This document shows, piece by piece, positions 39,001-46,321 of a stretch of 64,000 nucleotides of DNA. The notes under the pieces were generated by a model, which did no database searches, was not told where the DNA came from, and was given only the letters and a program-made list of their open reading frames with translations. The stretch is from Amphiura filiformis (Eukaryota > Echinodermata > Ophiuroidea > Amphilepidida > Amphiuridae). The translations under genes and the position numbers were made by a program. Each line of letters begins with the position of its first letter. Positions within the stretch are counted from its first letter, which is position 1. Location of the stretch: assembly GCF_039555335.1 (NCBI RefSeq), contig NC_092646.1, positions 33,424,880 through 33,488,879 on the forward strand, in the 5' to 3' direction.

Positions 39001-42000
39001 ATTGACTGATTGTTTGATTGATTGATAATCCATTACTTACTGTACGCTTTGGTTATTAGCTTAGAGAAAAACTCCTCGTTGCCGTACTGTTTGCTCATGA
39101 CCAAAGCCTTGAGTGTGTTAACTGATTGATTGACTGATTGATTGACTGATTGATTGACTGATTGATTGACTGATTGATAATCCATTAATACTTACTGCAT
39201 GCTTTGGCTATTAGCTTGGAGAAGAAATCCTCATTGCCGTACTGTTTGCTCATGACCGACGCCTTGATTGCGTTACCTACTTCTTCAACATCCTTGATGT
39301 CCTTGAGTTTGCCACAACACAGTTCAGGTAAAAGCTCTAGGGTTTTCTTGCAGGCGATCTCGTAACCTTCAATGACCTCGGTTGGCGACAAGCCCTGTGA
39401 AATAAGTGAAAGAATTTGATCATGAAAACAGGGTTATGATTAACATATGGTCAAGATGATAAGCTCTGCCAAAATGTAGATTTTTGGTTATCAGTGATAA
39501 ACCTGTATTTGTCTCATTAACCCACTGGATACCAGCCCTCGAATTAAGGATCTGAAGGGGCACGGCAACTTTTTTAGGGCAAGTTAAAAATTGCCTTGGA
39601 TTTTCACTGAAAAGGCAAGGCAGCACGGCAGTTTGTAATATTTCAAGAGGGCATCATGGCAACTGTTGAAAATTAGAGAAGGGCACCAAGGCAATTTCTC
39701 AAAAGTGAAGAAAACACACACAAACATAGATAGATGATTTTATAATGAAGGGGCAGGGCTGGGGCACCGACGGCAACTTCATTAGAGGGCGCGGCAAGTG
39801 ACTGCCTTGGGTAAAGGACATATTTTGAGGGCATTACGGCAGTGGGGATGGGCACCCACGGCAAAATGCCATGGGTGCCGTGGGTTAATTCGAGGGCTGC
39901 TGGATACTACTGGTCATCTAACAACATTTCTGATTGGTTGATAACTTGAAATGTGCATTTCAAATGCCAATTTATGACTAGGCTTTAAACTATTTATTGG
40001 CAAACTTGCACTTGCAGATGATCTTATTAATACCCTCCTTGATTGGTTCAAAATTGGACACAATATTCATTTTGACCAATCGGCAGGTAGTTCTCATAGG
40101 GTTAAGCATGTCAGATAGTAATGCTGGCACATGAATGACTGCATCTCGAAAGCCCGTGGCTCAGCAGCACATAGACGTATGTCCATTAGCTAGCACATTA
40201 ATGATTGCATCTAGATAGCCCCAGGGCTCAGCAGTACAAAGACAGAAGTCCATTAGCCACAGAGCAATATGTGTACTGTTCAGCACACTGTTATTGTTCA
40301 TCATTAATAAAAATTATGGAGTTACATCTTTGTACTGCTGTGCTATCTGACATTATATTATACGTACCATTCTAAGTAAATCTTCCGCATATTCTAATAA
40401 CGCTCCTGCAAACACCATAACAAAATTGGTCCCATCACCGATTTCTTGTTCCATCTGTTGTGATGCTAAAACCAACATCTTTGCAGCTGGGTGTTGAACC
40501 TAGGGGGTAAAAATTATACAAAATTAAAATTCTAAATTTTTGTAAAGACCACGCTTTTCAGTTCTATAACTGTTGAATTCTGTGTCCTTTCCATTTGTAT
40601 TCAAAAATAAAAATGCCATTTTTGCTGGAAAATTGTGTATTTTTGCATGTTTTTGGACAAATCAAAGTGTTTATTTGGCCTCTAAAATCACATATTCGTA
40701 GCAGGCCTACCATGAAGGATACCTAAATAAATAGTGATGAGCAGACATGCACAAACACAACCCCAGATACTCGCAAATATTTCATTTTCCTGTAGGAACC
40801 CAGAGAACTTAATTCACACAAATTTCAAACTACAAGTACAATGGTTCTTACCCACCAAGTTTCGCCAATGTGAAAATTTCATGCCTCAAAAATATTGTTA
40901 CTGTTACAGTATTAGTTACAATTAATACTGAATAGGGTGCAACTTGCTAGACTTGAGCCCAGTCCTCTTTTACAGAGTTTAGGGTTTAGGGTAGGGATAG
41001 GACAGTCTTGTAATAAGACTAGTGCAGTTGCACCCTATTCGGTAATCGCTCCCAGTATTTACCTCCAATTCTCTTAGAATAGTCGCCGCATCATTGGTGA
41101 CAAAAAGTTTCTCTATGTGATTGATGACCATCTTATTCATACCGTTGGGACCAAACGCAGACCGTGTTGTTGTGGCAAGTTCCTTACATGCTGAGATATT
41201 TCTAAAGACGGCTTCTTCTAAACCATGATAGTTCTGTAGGAAATAAAAAAATAAATTGTGGAAATTTTATAACATACACCAAATTTACTGATGGGCGGGA
41301 AGGCTTCATTATTCATTAAGGGCTATCTAATGTAGTTCCAGTAACTGTAACTCAGTAATCTTTATTTAACATTAAATGACATTATCTGGTTACTGAGTTA
41401 CAGATCGGTCTATTGGCGTCCCTTTCGCAAATAAGCTTATTCTGGCCATTACCGGTTGCCGAAAAATTAAAAATTTTCTTGCTCTAAACCACATAAATAA
41501 CTTACGCTAATGTAATCCAATACGTGATCTTCAGACACTCCGGCAAACTATCCGCATATTTATATGGATGTCTTGATATCCACTTCAAATAGTATAATTT
41601 GATGGGTTTTTTCAGCCTTTCCACATTTCGTTTCACACTGTTTACATGGTGTGAATTTTGTGACGTCACTCTGACCAGGGTTGCCAAAACTTTTTAGCCT
41701 AAGTCGCGGGTAATAGCTGTGAAATGTCGCCCAATAACCAAAAAATCGCCCAAAATTTCAAAGTGGCTTTAGGGTGGGGGGCTCTACAGTCTACATCCCT
41801 TTTATTTTGAAATTTTTATATAATTTTTACAGCCAAGGTTTAATTCAACTTTTATCCAAAACACTCGTTACTGTCACCCACCGCTTGGAGGTAGATATAA
41901 GACTTTGGGAGCATTATTACATAAATATACTATTGTAAAATCATGTCCATGCTGTTCTGGCACAGCCCAAGGTGTAAGTTTGTAAACACGCCACCACGTT

Positions 42001-45000
42001 AGTGCCGTCGTCGACATGCCTTATGTCAACATAATGTCGACATCGGCACGTATCCCGACATGTCGACATAAAAAAAAAGAAAAGCAAGTTATACTAGCCC
42101 AAAATTACTTGTTATTCAAGGTTGGAAACCAGAGAAATGCTGCTACTAAAAAAATTTTAAAAAATCCAATTTTTTTTACAAAGTTGGATAAATTTGTATA
42201 TTTTGATTACCTTTGCTTCTATTGAACAGTCAGGGACACAATGAATTAGTATACAAATAATGAATGTTTATGAGTGCAATGGTAAGAATATTTTCATGAG
42301 TTGAAAAATGGAATGTTCCATTCAACGAAGCGAAGCTGAGTTGAATGGAACATTCCATTTTTCAACGAATGAAAATATTCTTTCCATTGCACGAATGAAA
42401 AAACATTCATTATTTGTTTTATCTCATCTAAATAGATCTTTGTTATTTGATTTGTTGATTGTAATGGCTTTGCAGGAGTTAAAATATTGTACGAATCGTA
42501 GACAAATATGGCTTTTTTTTAGCAATACATTCTTGTATCACCCAAAAATAAGCCATTCAAAAGTATTATTTTAAGGGTCTATTATTATTTTTACCAGGCA
42601 TTTGCTACGCAGTAAAATAGAATTTAAGCTTACCTAGCCACCGGGCCTATCCAATGCATATTGTAAGCTTACCTTTTCACTTTTCTTGTTTTCTACTTTT
42701 TCTTTCCCCAAAGAAAAAAAAATTGGAATATGGATATTCGCGGCTTTCCTTGTAGATGTGGATTATATTTCTTCAAAAATATTCATCCAGAATTGCCGCA
42801 AATTAAGTTTGTTGTTTTAAATATCCCGTAACACGGTAGGGCCTATGCTATGCATACTGTTCGCCGATCGGACTGAAAAAAACACCATGTAATGTAGCCG
42901 TGCAATAGAACGTCGAATATAACGAAAATGCACGGTGCATATAACTAAAATGCACGGCGCATATAACCAAATTCCACGGTAGTGACGTAGGCCGTAAAAT
43001 AGTTTATTTATTGAATGACATGTGACCAACAATCAACCAATCAAATGACAAGGATCTACTTAGGTGTTATATAATATGCATTGCTAGCTGTTCAATAGAA
43101 GCAAAAGTAATTAAAATGTACAACTGTATCCAACTTTGTAAAAATAAATTGGCATTTTTTTTTTAATTTTTTTTATGTCGACACACTGTCGACGTCGGTT
43201 TACGAATTATATCGACATGTCGACATTAAAAAACGGTGCCGACAACAGCACTACACCACGTGTCGACAAATTTGACCTTTAACCTCCCTCCTCTCGACAA
43301 CTTTCTACACCCCTTGATAAATTTGACTATTTTTGCATTTTTCTCAAAAACTAATCAAACACTGGTAACAAAAATTAAGTATATAGGGGCAAGGAATCCA
43401 ATTACTACACTGGAATTTTAGTGACTCAAGACAAGTAAAGTACTATTCAGATTTAATGGTTAATTTGTAAAAGGAAATCTGAATAACACTTTTAAAGTTA
43501 ATTATTGATTTATTGATCAAATATTAGTTTTCCCTCATTTTTGACTGTAACTCCAAGATTCAACTCCAAAACTGTTGTCTGTGCTGAAATAAAATTTTCA
43601 CTAAATTTCAGTGCAGACTGCAGAAGTTGTAAAGTTAATTTTTAATTACGTAGAAGTGACAAGCACAAGGTCGCATAATACGCACCGCGCCGACCAATGG
43701 GTCAACTGGCTTGTTGTCAAGTCCGTTGATCAGCCAATCAGCGTGATTGTTTATTTCTTCTGTGTGCACGCTCGTCTATGCTTGGCGCACAGCTCAGACC
43801 ACGGAAGTAATAAAGAATTAAAATAGTCCTCTAGTTGTAGTCTCAATATAAATATTTTGCGACATTTATAATGAAAACATTTAACATTCAAGACACCCTA
43901 TGGCGCTTCCTACAACTTGAGAACAAGTCCTCAAAGATCATGACTCAAATACAACAGCAATGAATATGAATATTCGAAATTTGTAAGTAAGACAACTGAT
44001 CAAAGTTTTATTGTAAACTGTTATTCAGATTTCCTTTTACAAATTAAGCGTACTGCTTGCCGTCCAGCGCGTATTATTTTGCACATGGTCCAATGCACAC
44101 GCTTGACGTCGCGCACGTATACGCGATGGTTAATTTGTGGGAATGTGAATAAGGCCAAATAAAAAATAAAACATGTTTCACGTCCCCTCCCGCTTCCTTT
44201 TTTGAGGTTTCTTCAATTTTATTTTTATTTTTTGAAATTCAGTTATAACTTTTCAAAAAATATGTCTAGGAAGTAGAGATGCTTTCTATAGCCTTGCTAA
44301 TATACAAGAAACACTTTTATAAGGTTTTGTGATAGTTAGAGGGGGCCTATCTCTCAGAACAACAAATAAAAAGAGGCCTCCTCCTTTTTCCAGGCATTAT
44401 TGTATATGCTAAAATAGCTCTAATTATGGGTATTTACACGATTTTGCGATAGAAAATAAAAAATAAAAAGCCCCCTCTTCCTCCTTTTTTTTTTATTTTT
44501 TGACGTGAAACATGTTTTTTATTTTACTTGGCCTAATACTTTAATACACGAATATCTCGGGCAAATCAATCAATCTTTATTTTAATCAAAATACAACAAT
44601 ACAATAACAGCAAAAACATACACATTTACAACAATAACAACATACATCATGTACATTGATGACAGTTACCCATCAAGTTTCAGCTTTAAGTTTAATGGGG
44701 TGCTGTGCATGTATGTAGGTAACCTAGGCAAACCTTAGTTAACACATTTACTAGTCAGCGAATTCGCCGAGACCGGGGCCCCAACACAATGCATATTTAC
44801 ATAGAAATTTGAATTTTTTTAGAATAGGTGGGTGAAGGAAACCTACATAAATATGTTTTCTATACTTCACTTGACCCAAATATATGATTTTTATGGTGAT
44901 AATCAAGTCGCACATGGAATTTTAGAGGATTTTGATACATGGATAGCAGTTCCATTAAAAAAGCTGCCATCGCCATGAGACTAAGATCTAGAAACACCCC

Positions 45001-45490
45001 CGAAATGCCGTTTTGGGGAATTTTGCTAGCTGAATCTTTTTGATGAAAGTCAATCTTCTTTGACAAGATGTAACTTTGCTACGGAAAGTGCTATGAAAAA
45101 AAAAAGGTTTTCAGTTTTAGCTTAAGTTTACTCAAGGGCTTTAATTTGATATATAAAACGATGCAATTTGATGGCAAATTTGAATTCACCTAGCATAAAT
45201 GTATGTGCAGACTGCAGATATTATCATGTCTCATGACAATCATAATGCATGATGATCAAGTTGCAAAATTCTGCAGCCGACGACACACGAGTCGTTGTTA
45301 AGGTCACACACGTGGGTAAAACACTCGCCTTAAACACGTCTTGGTACACAAAATACGCACAAAGGACACACATATGTGTTAAGAAACATTTTAAGAACAT
45401 CTCAGATTGCTTAGTCATTGACATAATTACCTTAGCACCATCTTTCATCATTTGGGCAAAGCCCGGAGCTCGAGGAATGTTCATCGCCAT
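23952..45490 (-). CDS. cct8: T-complex protein 1 subunit theta (CCT8), complete 13-exon gene
   Basis: One of the eight different subunits of the cytosolic chaperonin TRiC/CCT, which folds actin, tubulin and other proteins with ATP. Thirteen exons join in phase: 45431-45490, 41063-41233, 40368-40499, 39196-39394, 37880-37941, 36692-36829, 35146-35217, 33817-33990, 32711-32798, 31305-31420, 30646-30882, 27441-27560 and 23952-24023. They give 546 codons; vertebrate CCT8 has about 548. ATP-site motifs are present: FGPNGMNK, NDAATIL, GDGTN, SGGKVGDMA and PGAGATEIEL. The C-terminus MAKPAGGPKPPKGGG followed by an acidic tail is typical of theta. No stop or frameshift occurs in the chain. Introns 4 and 12 carry duplicated exon pieces. 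Confidence 0.98.
25684..26620. mobile_element. MITE-E with 36-base perfect inverted ends, carrying a nested MITE-A
   Basis: Both ends are the same 36-base inverted sequence, starting AATTGAATACCTGAGTGG. A shorter intact relative lies at 52586-52920 (~335 bases). The extra ~570 bases here lie between the TGCATGCTTCTACTT and TATCTCAAAAACAG segments and include a MITE-A. Confidence 0.85.
26210..26552 (+). mobile_element. MITE-A copy 2, nested in MITE-E
   Basis: 343 bases with TTAAAGGAGTATTTTGTG and the inverse end ATGCCCCTTTAA. The mid-section holds the palindrome TTCTGGTGCACCAGAA. Confidence 0.88.
26940..27035 (-). pseudogene. Decayed duplicate of CCT8 exon 12
   Basis: The minus-strand reading FDAYLTKYWNTKMATS then AAVTVL parallels exon 12 (YDAFVTKYWGIKLATN, AAVTVL). 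It lies about 400 bases past exon 12 on the same strand. No pyrimidine tract or CAG acceptor precedes it, and no GTAAG-type donor follows, so it is unlikely to be spliced in. Confidence 0.75.
27441..27560 (-). CDS. cct8: CCT8 exon 12
   Basis: 40 codons, AEAAGVKDVVEAGIYDAF then TKYWGIKLATNAAVTVL and RVDQ. TTCTTCAG acceptor, GTAAGC donor. A decayed duplicate lies about 400 bases downstream in intron 12. Confidence 0.98.
27867..28233 (+). pseudogene. Possible non-LTR retrotransposon ORF1 remnant
   Basis: Starts ATG with a Ser/Gln-rich MSGNGQTSIQGVALQNQ, then after a frameshift near 27990 reads LKKLILRMEQGLTTRLDRME and further heptad-like ELKAM..KKNEEKIEGME. A coiled coil after a polar head is typical of LINE ORF1 proteins. 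No reverse transcriptase follows. Confidence 0.5.
28260..29790. repeat. Tandem array, ~185-base unit, about 8 copies
   Basis: Each unit holds CTTTGTAAATCATACCGGGT, ATGATTACGTGCAAAATGG, CATTCTATACC and AGGCGTCTGAAAAGC. Unit lengths vary from about 176 to 202 by small indels. It lies in CCT8 intron 11. Confidence 0.9.
30272..30480. repeat. Long palindrome, second copy of the 13010-13220 family
   Basis: Same arms (CACTAGCTTTGAAGTTCAGC and inverse) and same GTGTACATACTTTTA centre as the NOX intron 1 copy. Flanked by GTCTATAT and ATATAGAC. Confidence 0.85.
30646..30882 (-). CDS. cct8: CCT8 exon 11
   Basis: 79 codons, DARYLPGAGATEIELANQL to AAHQEGKKNVGFDIE. This is the longest conserved block; GATEIEL and ALADNAGV contact nucleotide. 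TTTCAG acceptor, GTAAGA donor. Confidence 0.99.
31040..31250 (-). repeat. Repeat family R3, copy in CCT8 intron 10
   Basis: Shares TTCATTCTACAAATCATA and GTTGTTTCAGCCCTCTTTAC (inverted) with 19000-19210 in the NOX-CCT8 intergenic region. Confidence 0.75.
31305..31420 (-). CDS. cct8: CCT8 exon 10
   Basis: 116 bases, DKDEGAVSTVVVRGSTDN to ERAVDDGVNTFKAYAR. RGSTDN and ERAVDDG are core chaperonin motifs. Starts phase 1 and ends phase 0. Confidence 0.98.
31824..32170 (+). mobile_element. MITE-A copy 3
   Basis: 347 bases, TTAAAGGAGGATTTCGTGATCC to GATCACGAAATGCCCTTTAA, in CCT8 intron 9. The fullest plus-strand copy. Confidence 0.88.
32325..32400. repeat. Solo end of the GTCGAC-rich element
   Basis: AGTGCTGTTGTCGACATGCG, TATGTCAACATTATGTCG and GACATGTCGACTTAA match the terminal repeat of the element at 42000-43252. 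Confidence 0.7.
32711..32798 (-). CDS. cct8: CCT8 exon 9
   Basis: 88 bases, TAPTDEEAGHCDHVFVSEIG to IIFQQ, ending phase 1. GHCD.V..SE.G aligns with vertebrate CCT8. Confidence 0.95.
32799..33816. other. CCT8 intron 8
   Basis: Holds a tRNA-like segment (32937-33010: TTAGATCAGTTGGTA with GAGTTCAAGCCC), and a stretch of GGTACCCGG motifs near 33305-33370. No extra exon. Confidence 0.6.
33817..33990 (-). CDS. cct8: CCT8 exon 8
   Basis: 58 codons with VVVSGGKVGDMALHF, NKYNIMAVRL and GAVALPRL. This is the late apical domain and the return to the intermediate domain. Donor GTAAGA. Confidence 0.98.
34751..35080. repeat. Foldback element in CCT8 intron 7
   Basis: GATAGCGACATTTTCACATA, TTTTTTGTGGGACCTGAGAG and CAGGCATGAGAA on the left face TTCTCATGCCTG, CTCTCAGGTCCCACAAAAAA and TGCTATC on the right. 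A partial copy is at 37310-37380. Confidence 0.8.
35146..35217 (-). CDS. cct8: CCT8 exon 7
   Basis: 24 codons, GTVLIKSADELMNYSKGEEN then SLEE; KGEEN is a CCT8 signature. Donor GTAGGT. Confidence 0.97.
35898..36183. repeat. Foldback element in CCT8 intron 6
   Basis: The arms contain GGATGCACTTG, GACTCATCTCAA and CATCCCCATGTCACATGGTTT with their inverses, meeting at a short centre around ACACAGAGAACA. Confidence 0.85.
36692..36829 (-). CDS. cct8: CCT8 exon 6 (apical domain)
   Basis: 46 codons, GSGVLSSSVVQGMVFKR to DTSHTETK, the entry into the substrate-binding apical domain. ATTCAG acceptor, GTAAGC donor. Confidence 0.97.
37880..37941 (-). CDS. cct8: CCT8 exon 5
   Basis: 62 bases: with one base from exon 4 it reads ISVLQNNKTFNVDNVRVAKIL, matching the NVDN.R..KIL segment of CCT8. 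Restores phase 0; donor GTAAGT. Confidence 0.95.
38520..39125 (-). repeat. Tandem array of CCT8 exon 4 tails in intron 4
   Basis: Six copies of the exon 4 end (MSKQYGNEEFFSKLIAKAC plus donor) lie downstream of exon 4, spaced by AATC microsatellite. Approximate positions: 39043-39118, 38936-38998, 38830-38898, 38725-38791, 38605-38680 and a deleted one at 38548-38575. Four keep GTAAGT or GTAAG at the donor; two have CTAAGT. The ORF across 38716-39033 runs through three copies. Spacers end in CAG but lack a real pyrimidine tract. Confidence 0.93.
39121..39185. repeat. TTGA/CTGA microsatellite
   Basis: (TGATTGAC)-type repeat between exon 4 and the first array copy; the same motif separates all array copies. 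Confidence 0.9.
39196..39394 (-). CDS. cct8: CCT8 exon 4
   Basis: 199 bases, GLSPTEVIEGYEIACKK to MSKQYGNEDFFSKLIAKAC, ending phase 1 at GTAAGT. Its last ~60 bases and donor are the source of the array in the following intron. Confidence 0.98.
39517..40105. mobile_element. MITE-B copy interrupted by a hAT-like insertion
   Basis: TTAACCC and CTGGATAC at the left resume after the inserted element as CTGGATACTACTGG..ATCTAACAACATT..CTGATTGGTT and end CGGCAGGTAGTTCTCATAGGGTTAA, as in other MITE-B copies. Confidence 0.9.
39533..39899. mobile_element. hAT-like non-autonomous transposon, 8-bp target duplication
   Basis: 367 bases with 15-base perfect inverted ends CAGCCCTCGAATTAA, flanked by the direct repeat CTGGATAC (39525-39532 and 39900-39907). 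An 8-bp duplication and CAG-type ends are hAT hallmarks. The interior has GGCACGGCAA-like motifs and no transposase ORF. Confidence 0.92.
40368..40499 (-). CDS. cct8: CCT8 exon 3
   Basis: 44 codons, VQHPAAKMLVLASQQ to LLEYAEDLLRM, including GDGTN, the chaperonin motif holding the ATP-hydrolysis aspartate. Donor GTACGT. Confidence 0.98.
40925..41047. repeat. Foldback palindrome next to the CCT8 exon 2 donor
   Basis: ATACTGAATAGGGTGCAACT and its inverse AGTTGCACCCTATTCGGTAA bracket a centre with TTTAGGGTTTAGGG. Ends about 15 bases from the exon 2 splice site. Confidence 0.8.
41063..41233 (-). CDS. cct8: CCT8 exon 2 (equatorial ATP site)
   Basis: 57 codons with RSAFGPNGMNKM (phosphate-binding loop region) and VTNDAATILRELE. 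CTACAG acceptor, GTAAAT donor. A palindrome ends about 15 bases beyond the donor. Confidence 0.98.
42000..43252. mobile_element. Non-autonomous DNA transposon with ~225-base inverted ends rich in GTCGAC
   Basis: The ends hold several GTCGACAT motifs (42008-42070 and 43175-43250) in inverse order; further in, ACAAAGTTGGATA and CTTTGCTTCTATTGAACAG pair with their inverses at 43080-43145. A second palindrome (AATGGAATGTTCCATTCAAC) sits at about 42305-42365. No transposase seen. Confidence 0.85.
44145..44540. repeat. Foldback element
   Basis: GGCC..AAATAAAAAATAAAACATG, TTTCACGTCCCC on the left; TGACGTGAAACATGTTTTTT and TTTTACTTGGCC on the right. AT- and C/T-rich interior. Confidence 0.75.
45431..45490 (-). 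CDS. cct8: CCT8 exon 1
   Basis: 20 codons: MAMNIPRAPGFAQMMKDGAK, donor GTAATT. The start context GCAAAATGG is favourable (A at -3, G at +4), and PGFAQM is diagnostic of the theta subunit. Confidence 0.97.
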
Positions 45491-45987
45491 TTTGCTGCTT
45501 TTCTAGTTTTCTAGCAAATTCACCTTCCCAGAAGCCTTTGCGTTTTGTTGATTGATTGATTGGAAATTGATTGATGATGATAATCTCATAATAATGATTG
45601 TGATGGCGCTATTGACTACAAAATAGTGAACAGGTCTGTAGAGTCAAGGTACTGTGGAGTGTGGATAAAAACTATTCCCTATTCCATATACAGCATTATA
45701 AAGGCCGAGTAAAAAAGCAACATGTTTAGTCTTCCTTTTTTGAAGATTTTTAAATTGTCTTTTTATTTTTTTTAAATTTCAGTTAGGGGGCCTATATCTT
45801 TTTATTGAAGATGTTTGAGAAGTTCTCAAAATTTACACTTTTGTGGTTAAAATGGGCAAATATGAGGTTAATTTGGTCAGGCGTCAACATTGTGGGGATG
45901 ATTGTATGGACCACCCCCGCCCCTGGAAAAATATGGGGGGGGGGGGGTATCCCCCCATTATCCTGTTTTATCACATGAAACATAGGC

Positions 45988-46321
45988 CTACTCTCTAAAT
46001 GTAAAAGAGTGAAAAACTCACTCCCTAAAAGAGTGATTCACTTATAAAACCACTCCAAATGAGTGAAATGTGTTTTTTAAACTTTAAAACCACACAAAAA
46101 AGAATGAAAACCACTCTAAAAGAGTGAATTTCAACTCGTTCAAGGACTTAAATGAAGGACAACACATTTTTGGAGTTGTCCTTCATTTAACTCCTTGAAA
46201 GAGTTCAAATTCACTCTTAAAGAGTAGCTAAGAGTGGTTTTCACTCTTTTTTGAGTGGTAAGTGAATCACTCTTTTCGGGAGTGAGATTTTCACTCTTTT
46301 AAGCCTACATTTAGAGAGTAG
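45988..46321. repeat. Foldback element with CTACTCTCTAAATGTA ends
   Basis: 334 bases. Inverted ends CTACTCTCTAAATGTA; the interior is built of repeated AAAGAGTG / CACTCTTT and meets at a centre CACATTTTTGGAG. Confidence 0.85.

Larger units (their letters stand above)
41234..45430. other. CCT8 intron 1
   Basis: 4.2 kb, mostly transposon: the GTCGAC-ended element (42000-43252), inverted pieces of AAGGAAATCTGAATAAC (43440-44050), a foldback (44145-44540) and AT-rich sequence. Confidence 0.8.

Noticed and set aside
38716-39033. A separate 105-codon gene made of repeated MSKQYGN units.
   Set aside because: It is copied exon 4 sequence plus AATC microsatellite read in frame inside CCT8 intron 4, with no start context or independent support.
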